Part shown: in pieces, positions 9,695 to 19,287 of the stretch
Layout: every line of letters starts with the position of its first letter
How positions within the stretch are numbered: position 1 is the first letter of the stretch
Origin: a virus
IMG/VR virus record: IMGVR_UViG_3300025073_000048
Location: 1-64,000 of that record
Strand: one strand, 5' to 3'
Length of the DNA: 64,000 nt
Notes under the pieces: model-generated
What the model was told of the DNA's origin: nothing
The model's input: only the letters and a program-made list of their open reading frames with translations
Databases searched by the model: none
Made by a program: the position numbers and the translations under genes

Positions 9695-10150
9695 TCACGT
9701 TCTCGTTTCCAAAACAAACGGGCGGATACACAACGAACACACGTCCAGGTTGGAGTTTTTCAGCAAGCCCCAATCCATCACGTCCTCATGCTCGACCTTG
9801 ACGGTGTAAACCGTGCCTGACGTAACGCCTGAGAGTGCGCCTTTCTCCACGAACTTGCGCCGAATCGACTCTCTCCACACGAGCAGTCTGTCGAGGAGGT
9901 ACACCGAGTCATTGTCGTTATTGACAACCATCGTGACCGCACACCCGTACCCAATCGATTCACGCTGATTCGTGCCTGGAGAATACCTCTCCCGAGATGG
10001 GTGCACCGTGATTCCGGGGAAGTACATCGACCCGTCGTGTGGACGCCGCCGTATGACGATGCGATTGGTTGGCAGATCCGTCAGGCCCAACGCGACAATA
10101 ACATCGCGCACACCTTCGAGACACTGCATGTAAATGGACGTTCCGGCCAT
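9695..10150 (-). CDS. Putative head-tail connector / tail completion protein
   Basis: 151 residues starting MAGTSIYMQCLEGVRDVI. Size and position, between an adaptor-like gene and the putative tail tube gene, fit a tail-terminator or minor connector protein of tailed phages. The sequence mixes a short N-terminal helix, beta strands and a helix around residue 85-95 (LLDRLLVWRESIRRKF). No diagnostic motif is visible. Confidence 0.45.
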   Translation of the reverse strand: MAGTSIYMQCLEGVRDVIVALGLTDLPTNRIVIRRRPHDGSMYFPGITVHPSRERYSPGTNQRESIGYGCAVTMVVNNDNDSVYLLDRLLVWRESIRRKFVEKGALSGVTSGTVYTVKVEHEDVMDWGLLKNSNLDVCSLCIRPFVLETRT

Positions 10151-10154
10151 CCGA

Positions 10155-11330
10155 TCAATCCCCCATCACATTCACATCGCCGATACGGTCTCTGCATTCG
10201 TAGTATGGTGAAACCTGATCGATTCTGCGATCTGAGTCCTTCGCCTCCAGTACGGCACGCTCAGCCAACTGGAGCCGCTCGATGCGATCCTTCGAGTCAC
10301 GCTTGGTTAGGATGGCAAACGCCGACTCGCAGAGACGCTGGTAAGCGGTCAGCATCGCGCCTGTCTCCACGTCGATCGGATCGCTCACAGTGAACTTGAC
10401 AGACGAGATTGCCGCAGACGGCGCGGCGTCAAGGACACACGTTGCGCCATTCGACGCCACGGACACAATCGTCCTTTCGTCCGTGTACGTGTTCGTGGTA
10501 TCACCAAGACCACCGAATAGGTTGTCTGGCTCATTCGCGGACGAGCCGAATCGAATGATGCACCCAACGTGCGACTGCGTGAACGAACCCGTCGCAATCG
10601 TGCACGTGGTCGATCCAGCAGTGACAGACACGGTCCCAGTCGAATACTTCTCCGTCACGAGTTGCCTTGGAGATTTTTGGAAGTCGTACCGGAACGTCAA
10701 TACTGAGTCCGGTGGAGGCAGGAACACCAGCGACATGTTGTTGATGTAGTCACTGTCGCCCGTGACGTAGGCGTACTCGGGATCGCCCGGTTCAGCCGGA
10801 TCGGACACGGCATCGCGTGACGCCTGATCTGGGAACACAACATCAAGTTCCTCATCCTCGGTGACGTTCCAAAGCTGCCCCATCGTCTTGAATCCGACAG
10901 GCAAAGGATATTCGTCGCGGTACAGCGAGTACACAGTCAATGCGGCTACGTCAGCACCAGGATTCACATTCGCGTCCAGAACAACATGTGTTGAATCGAC
11001 GTAGCTTTCAACCGGATAGGCGGCTCCCGCGATCAGGAGCTTTCCGTACGCTGCCCATGACGGAAACGTACCGCCCGACAGCGTGACTAATCGTTCCGAC
11101 GCGCCGCCCGTGTGATCATAGGCAATTGTTCCTGTCGCGTACGGCGCAACCGTGGCGAGGTAGCGTGTTCCGTTATACATCACCCACGCATGCGCCGTCT
11201 GAAGTGAACGCAACGCCTCCTTTGCGGCGCGCTTAGCCATCCTCAAAGGGCGACCCGCGCGCTCGTCATTGTAAACGTCGAGAATGTGCTCAACGATGTC
11301 TTGGTATGTCCAGATTTCGGTTGTTGCCAT
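10155..11330 (-). CDS. Putative head-tail adaptor or tail structural protein
   Basis: About 391 residues. ATG 11330 overlaps the TGA of the upstream 71-residue gene (TGATG). Helical N-terminus (YQDIVEHILDVYNDERAGRP, then KRAAKEALRSLQ) and C-terminus (LQLAERAVLEAKDSDRR) flank a beta-rich insertion, an arrangement reminiscent of phage adaptor or tubular tail proteins. Function inferred from architecture and position only. Confidence 0.5.
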   Translation of the reverse strand: MATTEIWTYQDIVEHILDVYNDERAGRPLRMAKRAAKEALRSLQTAHAWVMYNGTRYLATVAPYATGTIAYDHTGGASERLVTLSGGTFPSWAAYGKLLIAGAAYPVESYVDSTHVVLDANVNPGADVAALTVYSLYRDEYPLPVGFKTMGQLWNVTEDEELDVVFPDQASRDAVSDPAEPGDPEYAYVTGDSDYINNMSLVFLPPPDSVLTFRYDFQKSPRQLVTEKYSTGTVSVTAGSTTCTIATGSFTQSHVGCIIRFGSSANEPDNLFGGLGDTTNTYTDERTIVSVASNGATCVLDAAPSAAISSVKFTVSDPIDVETGAMLTAYQRLCESAFAILTKRDSKDRIERLQLAERAVLEAKDSDRRIDQVSPYYECRDRIGDVNVMGD

Positions 11331-11545
11331 CACTGAGCCCTATATTGATCAGGTGCCGACCATGACGCGCGTGTCGCATCGCGTGAGTCACGACTGGTGG
11401 ATCTTGTGTCAACGCCAAATGCTGAAGATCTGCGAACGTCCGATGAAGCGTTCAATGGAGATTCAATATCCACGCCTAGCCCGGCAAACCTCCCGCTGGC
11501 GAATTTCTTTGCGGACCATTTGTGTGTGGCAAATTTCCACTTCAT
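11330..11545 (-). CDS. Small basic protein coupled on both sides
   Basis: 71 residues (MKWKFATHKWSAKKFASGRF), strongly basic and Ser/Arg rich. It is retained because both ends are stitched into the operon: its ATG overlaps the upstream TGA (ATGA at 11545-11542) and its own TGA overlaps the next ATG (TGATG). Function unknown; possibly a small structural or DNA-binding protein. Confidence 0.55.
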   Translation of the reverse strand: MKWKFATHKWSAKKFASGRFAGLGVDIESPLNASSDVRRSSAFGVDTRSTSRDSRDATRASWSAPDQYRAQ

Positions 11546-12543
11546 GAGAACACCACCGCACTCACATTGCCGCTGCTATCGACCGTCACCGTCACGGTAA
11601 TCCCACCGTAGCTGTAGACTTCTGTCCCTGTCCCCGCACCGGTCACGTTGCCCACAAGCAGCGGAGCGAGCCTGTCAATGAGCGTGTCGAGGGTGGCTAG
11701 GTTCGTGGCCGTAGCCAGCCCAGAGAGTGCCGTGGCCAGCTCGGCGTTGGTGGGAATGTCGGCCACGGCTGTCGTCAGAGCACCGATCTCCGTGTCAATG
11801 TAACTGGCAATTGTCACTTGGTTGGCGGCTGTTGCGTACGATGCCGCCGCCAGTGTCCGGGCTTCAAACTCAGCCACTGTTGGAACGTCGGCGATCTCCG
11901 CTGTCGTGGCGTTCCCACTGACGGTGCCAGTGATATTCGCCGTCTGATTGCCTAGGCCCGTTGTGGCGGTCAGCGTGTAGCCGGTCTTGGAAGCCGCTGC
12001 GACTACCACACCAGCCGTGCCCGTGTCGTCGATGATGTTCTGCATCATCTGCCCGTACGTTCCAACGCCACCGTACGACACCGTTGCCGCCGTCCAGACC
12101 CATTCTGCGATCGCGGCTGCCACATCCGCTGCGAACGTGGCCGCGTCAATGGCACCAGCCTTCACAGCCTCTGCGGTGATGGCGTCGTTGGCGACTTCGT
12201 TTGTCTTGGAGGCCCACGGAAGCAAGTTCGTTCCATCCCAATAGCCTACGATGGTTCCTTGCAGCACGTCCGTGATCGCCGGTGCACCACCGGCCCGCTT
12301 GAAGATGTCCACCCAGTACCAACCAGCAACCATGTTGCCCGTGATGGCCGGGAACGTGCCGACGTAGAAGTAATTGCCACTCGACTCTGTGAGGGCTATG
12401 TCATAGTCGGCCCAGTTGGCGGCAGTGACCGCCTCGAAATTCGGCGTGCCAGCGGTATTCCACTGCGTGCTCGTCTTGGAGCGGATCGTTGCGTAGAGTG
12501 TCACGCCCGTTTCGGTGCCGCGATATTGAATTTCGCCTGCCAT
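11542..12543 (-). CDS. Tail fibre/appendage-like protein, Ala/Thr-rich
   Basis: 333 residues starting MAGEIQYRGTETGVTLYATI. The N-terminal 100 residues form a beta domain with WADYDIALTESSGNYFYVGTFPAI, a pattern common to phage appendage proteins. Residues 115-300 are long Ala/Thr heptad-like helices (AADVAAAIAEWVWTA). The C-terminus is a short beta hairpin. Probably a trimeric fibre. Confidence 0.6.
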   Translation of the reverse strand: MAGEIQYRGTETGVTLYATIRSKTSTQWNTAGTPNFEAVTAANWADYDIALTESSGNYFYVGTFPAITGNMVAGWYWVDIFKRAGGAPAITDVLQGTIVGYWDGTNLLPWASKTNEVANDAITAEAVKAGAIDAATFAADVAAAIAEWVWTAATVSYGGVGTYGQMMQNIIDDTGTAGVVVAAASKTGYTLTATTGLGNQTANITGTVSGNATTAEIADVPTVAEFEARTLAAASYATAANQVTIASYIDTEIGALTTAVADIPTNAELATALSGLATATNLATLDTLIDRLAPLLVGNVTGAGTGTEVYSYGGITVTVTVDSSGNVSAVVFS

Positions 12544-12544
12544 A

Positions 12545-13828
12545 TTACACCCGCCTTACCATATTTCCGCCGAACACCGGAGCGCCTCCACCGCCGCCAG
12601 TCGCCGCCGAACCTGTCCGTGGCGTACTACCGTATGTCTTGCCGCTCACCACGCACGCATCGCTGGTCGCGTCTTCCGTGCCTGTCGGTGTTCCTGAGTT
12701 GGGGATCTGGAGCGTGCCTTGTCCGGCCACGTCTCCGGTGCCAGTGACCGCCGCCCCGCTATCGGACGGATAGCCGCGTGTGATTCCGTATCGCGTATCG
12801 GCTGCTGACGGCACGGACGGGCCGACAATCGCCCCGCTGTGAGCGGAACCGAGTATGGCGGCACATGCGGCAGACGATTGAAGATTGATTTGTGCGAGGG
12901 TTCCGCCTGATCCCAGCGTTAGCGTTCCGCTGGAGTACCCAATAAATATTCGCCCAGAGCACGCCAGCGCAAGGGATGTGAGATTGAGCGTAGCACCCAC
13001 CAGAATGCCCCAGTTGCAATCCGTTGCAGCCGCGAGTGTGCGCGAACCAGTCCACGTCACCGTGCCGCCCGTGGAGTTAGTTGACAGGACAGTTGCTAAT
13101 CCTGTCGTAACAGGAACCCCGTCCATCACGAACGTGCCAGTGGTGACTCGCAGTAGGTATCCCGCGTTGATTGTAGGAGTTCCAGTCAGTGTCAGCGTTC
13201 CACCAGCTGCATACAAGCATCCCGTTCCATTGCCCGTCACTGCGCCCGTCAACTGGCTGGTGGAGCCTGTTCCACTAAATACAATGGCAGGACCGCTGTT
13301 ACCCGCCCCAACCGTCAGCACTGTATCTGCTGTTATGGTTAATGACCCAGTTCCTGTCCCACCGTGCGAAACACATCTGCCCGTACCCGATGATGCGCCC
13401 GCTTCGCAGGCAGTGGCACCTGTGTTCGTGATGGATACTACGCCGGTGCTTGTAATGACAATGGCATATCCCGTAGACGTGTTGGTGACGGCCACGCCAG
13501 ATCCAGGCCCGGTGATTGTCAGATTATCACCGGCACCAACAATCAACATGCCGCTCGTTGACGTGTGGGAGTTGCTGACCGTGCCCACAATGGTCAGGGT
13601 GCCGGTTGGCGTAAGCGTTCCGCCTGCGTTCGTCGCTCCTGATCGCAACAGCGTGCATGTCAGCGTCGTTCCGGTAGGGCTGGTCATCGCCAAGGCGTTC
13701 AGGTCCAGGGTATGTCCCGCTGCGTTTCCGTCCGCGAACGTCGCATCTGTGCCGGTGCCATCGGCTGCGGTGTTCCACGCATTGGCCGCGAGCACTGACC
13801 CTGCTGCTTTGGCGTAATAGATGGTCAT
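12545..13828 (-). CDS. Repetitive Gly/Ser/Thr-rich fibre protein
   Basis: 427 residues starting MTIYYAKAAGSVLAANAWNT; AAAGG lies 8 nt before the ATG. Almost the whole protein is a low-charge run of T/G/S/A/V beta strands with quasi-repeats (SLTITADTVLTVGAGNSG, GTLTLTGTPTINAG), typical of a beta-helix or trimeric fibre shaft. No enzymatic motif. Confidence 0.6.
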   Translation of the reverse strand: MTIYYAKAAGSVLAANAWNTAADGTGTDATFADGNAAGHTLDLNALAMTSPTGTTLTCTLLRSGATNAGGTLTPTGTLTIVGTVSNSHTSTSGMLIVGAGDNLTITGPGSGVAVTNTSTGYAIVITSTGVVSITNTGATACEAGASSGTGRCVSHGGTGTGSLTITADTVLTVGAGNSGPAIVFSGTGSTSQLTGAVTGNGTGCLYAAGGTLTLTGTPTINAGYLLRVTTGTFVMDGVPVTTGLATVLSTNSTGGTVTWTGSRTLAAATDCNWGILVGATLNLTSLALACSGRIFIGYSSGTLTLGSGGTLAQINLQSSAACAAILGSAHSGAIVGPSVPSAADTRYGITRGYPSDSGAAVTGTGDVAGQGTLQIPNSGTPTGTEDATSDACVVSGKTYGSTPRTGSAATGGGGGAPVFGGNMVRRV

Positions 13829-13895
13829 TAGTTGCTACCTTTGCCTGCCATTTACGTCTTCTCGTCATCTCCTCCCGCTGGGCGGGGCTAGGGGG

Positions 13896-15791
13896 CTAAT
13901 CCCATGCGTCTCGTAAGTCGATTGTCGCGTTCTCTCCTGCCGAAACTGCCTTGACGCACACGACAGGAGATGCCGCTGGGTTCATGTGTAAACTGTCGTC
14001 GCTGTACGTCGCCGAGATCGTGGGAATGGAATCGTTCTGCGTGCCCGGCGTCACCATGTCGGGCCAAGCGTTGTAATACGGAATCCTCCATGCCAGACAC
14101 AATCCCAGCATGGCGCGGTTAAACCACCGAACTCCCTTTGAATCGTACTCGGATGCGTCTCCGTCGCTCCACGGAGGCAGTCCACAAAACAGCATGTCTT
14201 CGTGTCCGAAAGTGGTCAGGATCTGGTATAGATCGGTGATGTAATCAACGAGAGTGGCGACAACCTGCTTGGCGTCTACGTCGTTCGCTGGTGCGGCAGC
14301 GCTAACATCATTCACGCCATAACCACTCCACAGCCATAAGCAGCCGTTCTCGACAATGGATTCGAGATCCGCATCACCTGGCGTCGTCGATGCGATATAA
14401 TCTTCCATCAATGCAGAGGCGACACCACCAGCCTTGCCTCCATTGATCCAGATGCGCGGCTTCGTGAAGTATGAGTGCATCGGACCCCAGCCAGCCGTAG
14501 TTGGCCGGACCCCACCCACAAGCGACGTATGCGTTTGCGAGTCGCCAATCGTCACAACTGGCCGAATGCCGATTTGGATTTTTCCTACCGAACACCCAGC
14601 CGCTGCCGCAGAGTCCATTGCCTTAAGGACGCGCCCTCGGCCTGTCGTAAAGCCATAGGCAGTTGACGTTCTCGCTCCAGCGAACTTAATGAAGTGATTG
14701 TGATACGCCGCCTCCAACTCCGTGCAGCTCCAAAGCACCGCCTGCACGCTTGATGCAATGCCATTCACGATCGGGCGACGGAATAGATAGACGTTGAACT
14801 TCTTGCCCTCAACGCCCGTGGCACTGATATCAGTCAGCGTGACCGACTTGGAATTGCTCTCGATGGTATTCGTTCCGGCCACGGCCTTGCCGCAATCCAG
14901 TTTCGTCACCTCCGTGGTCGCGGCAACTCCCTGCCGATTCGTGTCCTGCTGCCAGATCTCAAAGCGTTTCGTGTCGGTGGCAATCACGTCCTCGAACTTG
15001 ATGACGTAGCGGTCATCCGACGCGACCGGGATCAGCCATTTGTAGATGTCACTCCAGTCCGTTTTGTTGAACTCAATAAACGTGCTGGACGTGTAGGTGA
15101 TCGAGAGGCCAAACAATGCCGTTTGGGCCGTGTATTCACACTGGCTCGCCACGTCTGCGGCTGGTATCGACACCGCTGAGTAGTTCGCCGCCTTGACGTA
15201 CATGCGGCGATTGCCAGCGGTGAAGTCGGTCGCATCGGATCGCATCACACCGATGTCAGTGTTGGTATCGGCAAGGACGAAACGAATGCCGTAGTAGTAT
15301 TCCCCGCCCGCTGCCAGCGTCACCGCCAATGGAGTCGTCAGCGTGTCGGTGTAATACTTCCACGCATCAGCACCGTCACCAGCGGCGATGGCCTCGGATT
15401 CGCCGACAAGCGTGTAGACCGTCGTGTCGAACTTGTAGACCACGATGTAGGCTGCTGTGATATTCGCTGGCACGTAGTCCAGTGCGAACATCTCCCAGTC
15501 GGTGATCGACTTCACGCCCGCCGTCACATCCCATCGCTGGAGAAGAATCCACGAATCACCTGCCGCCGCCGCCAAAGCACCTCGATCTGTTTCCGCTGTC
15601 AGATAGTTGGTCGGTGCGTTGCTGGCGTGGCCGTTGGTCATGTCGAGGCCGTACTTCCACGTTGCCAGTGCAGTTGGATCGTAGGCCGGAGAGACGATAC
15701 CTGTCTTCATAGGGTTTCTCCACGGATTGACCGTGCGGGGAGCCAGCGTAACTGGGTCCATGTGTCTGTAGTAGTCGGATTTGTTCGGCAT
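13896..15791 (-). CDS. Tail protein with C-terminal SGNH/GDSL hydrolase domain
   Basis: 631 residues. The N-terminal 400 residues are beta-rich. The C-terminal 220 carry the SGNH hydrolase blocks in order: VVTIGDSQTH (catalytic Ser in GDS), WSGYGVNDVS (block III G-x-N-D) and DDSLHMNPAA (block V Asp-x-x-His). Such domains in phage tails usually de-esterify (often de-acetylate) surface polysaccharides during adsorption. The start shares a base with the upstream stop (TAATG). The conserved Gly of block II is not obvious; substrate unknown. Confidence 0.75.
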   Translation of the reverse strand: MPNKSDYYRHMDPVTLAPRTVNPWRNPMKTGIVSPAYDPTALATWKYGLDMTNGHASNAPTNYLTAETDRGALAAAAGDSWILLQRWDVTAGVKSITDWEMFALDYVPANITAAYIVVYKFDTTVYTLVGESEAIAAGDGADAWKYYTDTLTTPLAVTLAAGGEYYYGIRFVLADTNTDIGVMRSDATDFTAGNRRMYVKAANYSAVSIPAADVASQCEYTAQTALFGLSITYTSSTFIEFNKTDWSDIYKWLIPVASDDRYVIKFEDVIATDTKRFEIWQQDTNRQGVAATTEVTKLDCGKAVAGTNTIESNSKSVTLTDISATGVEGKKFNVYLFRRPIVNGIASSVQAVLWSCTELEAAYHNHFIKFAGARTSTAYGFTTGRGRVLKAMDSAAAAGCSVGKIQIGIRPVVTIGDSQTHTSLVGGVRPTTAGWGPMHSYFTKPRIWINGGKAGGVASALMEDYIASTTPGDADLESIVENGCLWLWSGYGVNDVSAAAPANDVDAKQVVATLVDYITDLYQILTTFGHEDMLFCGLPPWSDGDASEYDSKGVRWFNRAMLGLCLAWRIPYYNAWPDMVTPGTQNDSIPTISATYSDDSLHMNPAASPVVCVKAVSAGENATIDLRDAWD

Positions 15792-17098
15792 TAACCAAGC
15801 TCCACGGCTACGTGGCTAATCAACTGCCGATTCGCCAGCGTCGGACCTACGAGATTGAGCGTATTGGATTCTGGAGACCCTGCTCGTGTGTTGGCGGAGT
15901 AGAAGTCGTAGAGCACCTGGGCCAGCGGAACACGCTGCGGAGTCGCCAGAACACCACTTGTGCGAATCTCAGCGATTTGATGCACGTACTGTCTGCGTCC
16001 TGCGACCCATTCCCTTGCGTACCAGAACGCGAACAGCCTACAGCCTGGAACTGCTTGGAACCGAGCGAACTGAAGATCGCAACCGGGCTGGGCCTCGTCG
16101 TATCGCTTAAGAGTCTGCCGATGCACGACCGCTCCGTCACGCACGATTGCGTACTTCAGTTCGTACGATTGCAGTTCTCCCGGAAAGAACTTGTCTCGTA
16201 ACCGTTCATCAATGGCCCGCTCGACCCATAGTAGATGTACGCGACCATCCGACGCGACGTGCATGTCGCAGGGTGTGATCCAACCGCAGGTGGTTTCACG
16301 GCTCGCAATCTCGATCCACTCAGTAAACGGTTGCTGGCTGACATTTGGAGTCCAGACGTAGAACAAACGGCGGAAATCGTAGTCCCACTCCTGCCCGGTC
16401 AATTGCCGCTTGTACTCACGCCATTTCGTGTTCGGCTCGACGATGGAACTGACACCACAGAAATGCACGGCACGCCCACGTAGGGCCACATTCGGGTAGC
16501 AGATACGAATCGGCTGCGGCTTTTCGTACTCGCGACCGAATGGGAACTTGAGAATGCCAGACGACCACTGGCCATGCGTGTCTCGGAATGCCCAATACGT
16601 TGCGTCCATGCCGAACTGATTGAACATCACCAGTTCGCGTGTGGCAGCATCCACGGCGAGCGACCGATACGAATGATCGAACCACTTCGGCGAGCCACTC
16701 CACACCGGCAGGTGCTTGCGTGGCGTGGAGGATGGATTGCGTGCATCGAATTCCAGCAGACAGGGTTCTGTTGGAACGTCACCGACTCGCGGATCTCCGA
16801 TGATCGGATTGCAGGACATCCACAACGTGCCATCCGACATCGCTGCCAGCGGCGACGGCTCGCGGGTGTATCCTGATGGGTCCGCGTTGACACGTACCCA
16901 CTCGCCGTTGAGGTATTGGTGCAGAGTCCATCGGCAGTTTGACTTACCCGGAACCTGGAGCGTTTCCATACCGCTCATAAACAGGCTCTCGCCGCACTGC
17001 ACCAGACATGTACCGCCACGCGCCCACATCGGACCTGCACCGTTGGCAGGGTCGGTGTAACTGAACACAGGGCACTCGGCGGCCACTCGCACTGTCAT
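15791..17098 (-). CDS. Putative beta-propeller (sialidase-like) tail protein
   Basis: 435 residues starting MTVRVAAECPVFSYTDPA. Repeated blade-like segments (GTLWMSCNPIIGDPR, DGRVHLLWVERAIDE, RLFAFWYAREWVAGRRQ) and many Trp and Arg suggest a beta-propeller of the BNR/sialidase-like type. True Asp-box repeats are not clear, so enzymatic activity cannot be claimed. It is first of the three adjacent receptor-type genes; the next gene carries an SGNH domain. Confidence 0.5.
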   Translation of the reverse strand: MTVRVAAECPVFSYTDPANGAGPMWARGGTCLVQCGESLFMSGMETLQVPGKSNCRWTLHQYLNGEWVRVNADPSGYTREPSPLAAMSDGTLWMSCNPIIGDPRVGDVPTEPCLLEFDARNPSSTPRKHLPVWSGSPKWFDHSYRSLAVDAATRELVMFNQFGMDATYWAFRDTHGQWSSGILKFPFGREYEKPQPIRICYPNVALRGRAVHFCGVSSIVEPNTKWREYKRQLTGQEWDYDFRRLFYVWTPNVSQQPFTEWIEIASRETTCGWITPCDMHVASDGRVHLLWVERAIDERLRDKFFPGELQSYELKYAIVRDGAVVHRQTLKRYDEAQPGCDLQFARFQAVPGCRLFAFWYAREWVAGRRQYVHQIAEIRTSGVLATPQRVPLAQVLYDFYSANTRAGSPESNTLNLVGPTLANRQLISHVAVELG

Positions 17099-17141
17099 CT
17101 GAAACTACGCCTCCCCGATGATGCGTTCGATCTCGGACACG

Positions 17142-17660
17142 TTACGCCGTCTCTTCCAGTTTCTTCTTAATCGCATCACAGTGCGGACCAATCTCGGCCG
17201 CCACGGACGGAAACTGCGTTGACAATTGCTGTGCCACCTTCCGACACATCTCACAATTGGAAAGGGCAACTGCCTTTAGTTGCGACACCCCATGTGCCGT
17301 GGCGATCAGCAATTGCGTGCGCCCCGTCAACGTGTGGTCGATGCTGGAAAGGCTCTTGTTTCCTTCGGCTGCTAATGACGCTGCGACGGAGGCTTGGTCC
17401 CGTGCCGTGATGCCAATCTTGACCGTTTCGTCGATCATCGTTGCCATTTGTCCGAGACTGGCAATGTGCGATTCACAGGTCTCTATTTGCTTCGCTTGGG
17501 TAACTTGCAGTACATCATGCAGTTTCTCGGTACTGGAGATATACCGTTCTCCCCAAGGCAGAATCTTGTACCAGACGACCAACGCAACAGCGACCGCAAA
17601 CGCGCCCAGTACACCTTTGTCAAAGAAAAAACCGACCCAGTCCGTAGTAGTGTCCGGCAT
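17142..17660 (-). CDS. Membrane-anchored coiled-coil protein
   Basis: 172 residues. An N-terminal membrane segment (GVLGAFAVAVALVVWYKIL, about residues 16-34) is followed by a long Ala/Thr/Gln helical region and a C-terminal CEMCRK pair. With the two downstream small membrane-type genes it forms a probable lysis or envelope cluster; an inner-membrane spanin-like role is possible, but no partner lipoprotein is seen here. Confidence 0.5.
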   Translation of the reverse strand: MPDTTTDWVGFFFDKGVLGAFAVAVALVVWYKILPWGERYISSTEKLHDVLQVTQAKQIETCESHIASLGQMATMIDETVKIGITARDQASVAASLAAEGNKSLSSIDHTLTGRTQLLIATAHGVSQLKAVALSNCEMCRKVAQQLSTQFPSVAAEIGPHCDAIKKKLEETA

Positions 17661-17690
17661 AGTTATGCCCGTTCTAGCGGCGAAGCCACA

Positions 17691-17909
17691 TCACATGAGT
17701 TGAGCGAGGAACTTGATTGCGATCACCCAGATGAACACACAGAGCACAATCCACCCGATTGTCACTATGAAGCCGGGGATCACAATGCCCGCTTGTTTCG
17801 CCACCACCATCGCTACGCCGATAATACCGGCAATCACGATGGCGATGATGATCCACTGCACAAGGCCGAGTGCACCGAAGTTCACTACGGCTAAAAGTAG
17901 TTCGTTCAT
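17691..17909 (-). CDS. Two-TM small membrane protein (holin candidate)
   Basis: 72 residues with two strong hydrophobic stretches, about residues 5-35 (VVNFGALGLVQWIIIAIVIA) and 42-68 (IPGFIVTIGWIVLCVFIWVI), separated by a short KQAG turn. Size and topology fit a class II holin. The ATG overlaps in ATGA fashion with the end of the preceding gene. No endolysin gene is recognised in the window, so the holin call is tentative. Confidence 0.45.
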   Translation of the reverse strand: MNELLLAVVNFGALGLVQWIIIAIVIAGIIGVAMVVAKQAGIVIPGFIVTIGWIVLCVFIWVIAIKFLAQLM

Positions 17910-18229
17910 CCTGTCACCTGCGCGCCGAGCAGTGCGTCGAGTATCGCCGTGATGGCTGTGTAGCCAGCTTCCCGAGTGGCACTGTCAATCGCACCCTCGA
18001 TGATGGCTGGCACGCCGGGGATGTCCATCTGCACCAGAGCGTCAATCGCTTCGCGCGCCGCTTCCTCAATCTGCGGCCGGTACTCACGCCCAAGCTCGAT
18101 GGCCTTGTCCATTACCACGTCGATGATTTCGCGCAGGCTTAACCCCCACACGACAAGCGGAGTGTCGTCCGCTGCGAAGGTTGGCGCCGAAGCTGCCAAC
18201 ACCATTGCTGATTTCAGTTCCGCTAACAT
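17906..18229 (-). CDS. Hypothetical protein with N-terminal hydrophobic segment
   Basis: 107 residues; the first 20 (MLAELKSAMVLAASAPTFAA) could be a short signal-like segment ending APTFAA, the rest being acidic amphipathic helices (REIIDVVMDKAIELGREYRP). The stop overlaps the start of the two-TM membrane gene, linking it to the putative lysis cluster. Function unknown. Confidence 0.45.
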   Translation of the reverse strand: MLAELKSAMVLAASAPTFAADDTPLVVWGLSLREIIDVVMDKAIELGREYRPQIEEAAREAIDALVQMDIPGVPAIIEGAIDSATREAGYTAITAILDALLGAQVTG

Positions 18230-18285
18230 CAGTTCACCTCATCATTTCGATGCGATACGACGTTGCCTCCATGCAGTAGTGAGCG

Positions 18286-18603
18286 TCATCCCTTGCGATG
18301 CAACGCGACTTCCGTTTCCGTTCCAACGAGCTTCATCCATTTCGCTCCGTACATGGAAGAGGGGAGCATCCACACACCAGCAGCGGACGCCACGATCTGA
18401 ATCGCAACTCCATCCTCGTCGTACATCTGCTTGAAGGTGCGACCGACTGGGTTTTCGTAGTTGCACCCATATAGCGCCATCGTGAGCGCTGCTCCGACTT
18501 CAACAGATCCACCTGCCCACACGCTGCAGTCGAGGATCTTCGCATCACCTTCCGCATCGACGGTGTAAAGATCAAATGTCGAATCACGGCTGATCGTGTT
18601 CAT
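18286..18603 (-). CDS. Hypothetical small phage protein
   Basis: 105 residues starting MNTISRDSTFDLYTVDAEGD, with beta strands and a C-terminal WMKLVGTETEVALHRKG. No membrane segment or motif. It lies ten bases after a gene adjoining the portal gene, so it may be a minor virion component. Confidence 0.5.
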   Translation of the reverse strand: MNTISRDSTFDLYTVDAEGDAKILDCSVWAGGSVEVGAALTMALYGCNYENPVGRTFKQMYDEDGVAIQIVASAAGVWMLPSSMYGAKWMKLVGTETEVALHRKG

Positions 18604-18613
18604 GTCACGCTTC

Positions 18614-19285
18614 TCACTTGGTTGGTCCGTACTTCGCGACAGCCATGTCTCGCAGTTCTTTCCGTGACTTCTGTTTCAGGGCTGGGTTGTGACGGACCAT
18701 ATTGGCGATCGATCGATTCACAAGGTCTGGCGCGAGTGGCACGGCGGCTTCGAAGGGATCGCGTTCCGGTTCCCTCGCCTTCACCTCCACCGCACCCTCC
18801 ACGGCCCACCCTCTCTTTTCGCACAACCTCCGAATGTATGTCCTCCCCATCGACCGCGTGACGAACGCTTCCGGGTCCCCTTGAAAGCGTGCGAGTCCCG
18901 AGTGATAGACCGCGTCGGCGGGAGGCGTGAATCCTCTGCGCTTCGCAGCGCTCACCACCTGATGCAGGCAGGTCGGTGACATTTGATCGGCGAGTCGCGG
19001 CATCCCTGCGAAAAACACATCATCCGTCATGCAGCGCGGAGGACGCTGCATTGCAACCATCTCCGCGAAGCGGTGATTCGCACCATTCCTGCGCGCAAGC
19101 GAGTAGATCGCCCCACGTGTCGCGCCAAACGATGTCAGCACTGACACGTGCCTTTCGATCTCGGTTCCCTCCGCGTCCGGGTAATCGCTGACGAGTTCCT
19201 CCGCGTCAGGCGGCGCGACGATCAGGTCTGCGTTGGATCGCCACTCCGGGTGTTCGTCGAACCATCTGTCAAGTACGTCTGTCAT
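18614..19285 (-). CDS. Hypothetical protein next to portal
   Basis: About 223 residues from ATG 19285 (MTDVLDRWFDEHPEWRSN). Mainly helical, charged, ending in an Arg/Lys-rich tail (LKQKSRKELRDMAVAKYG). It lies directly downstream of the portal gene, overlapping region of stop and start being only a few bases. Possibly a connector-associated or internal protein; family not recognised. Confidence 0.5.
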   Translation of the reverse strand: MTDVLDRWFDEHPEWRSNADLIVAPPDAEELVSDYPDAEGTEIERHVSVLTSFGATRGAIYSLARRNGANHRFAEMVAMQRPPRCMTDDVFFAGMPRLADQMSPTCLHQVVSAAKRRGFTPPADAVYHSGLARFQGDPEAFVTRSMGRTYIRRLCEKRGWAVEGAVEVKAREPERDPFEAAVPLAPDLVNRSIANMVRHNPALKQKSRKELRDMAVAKYGPTK

Positions 19286-19287
19286 GG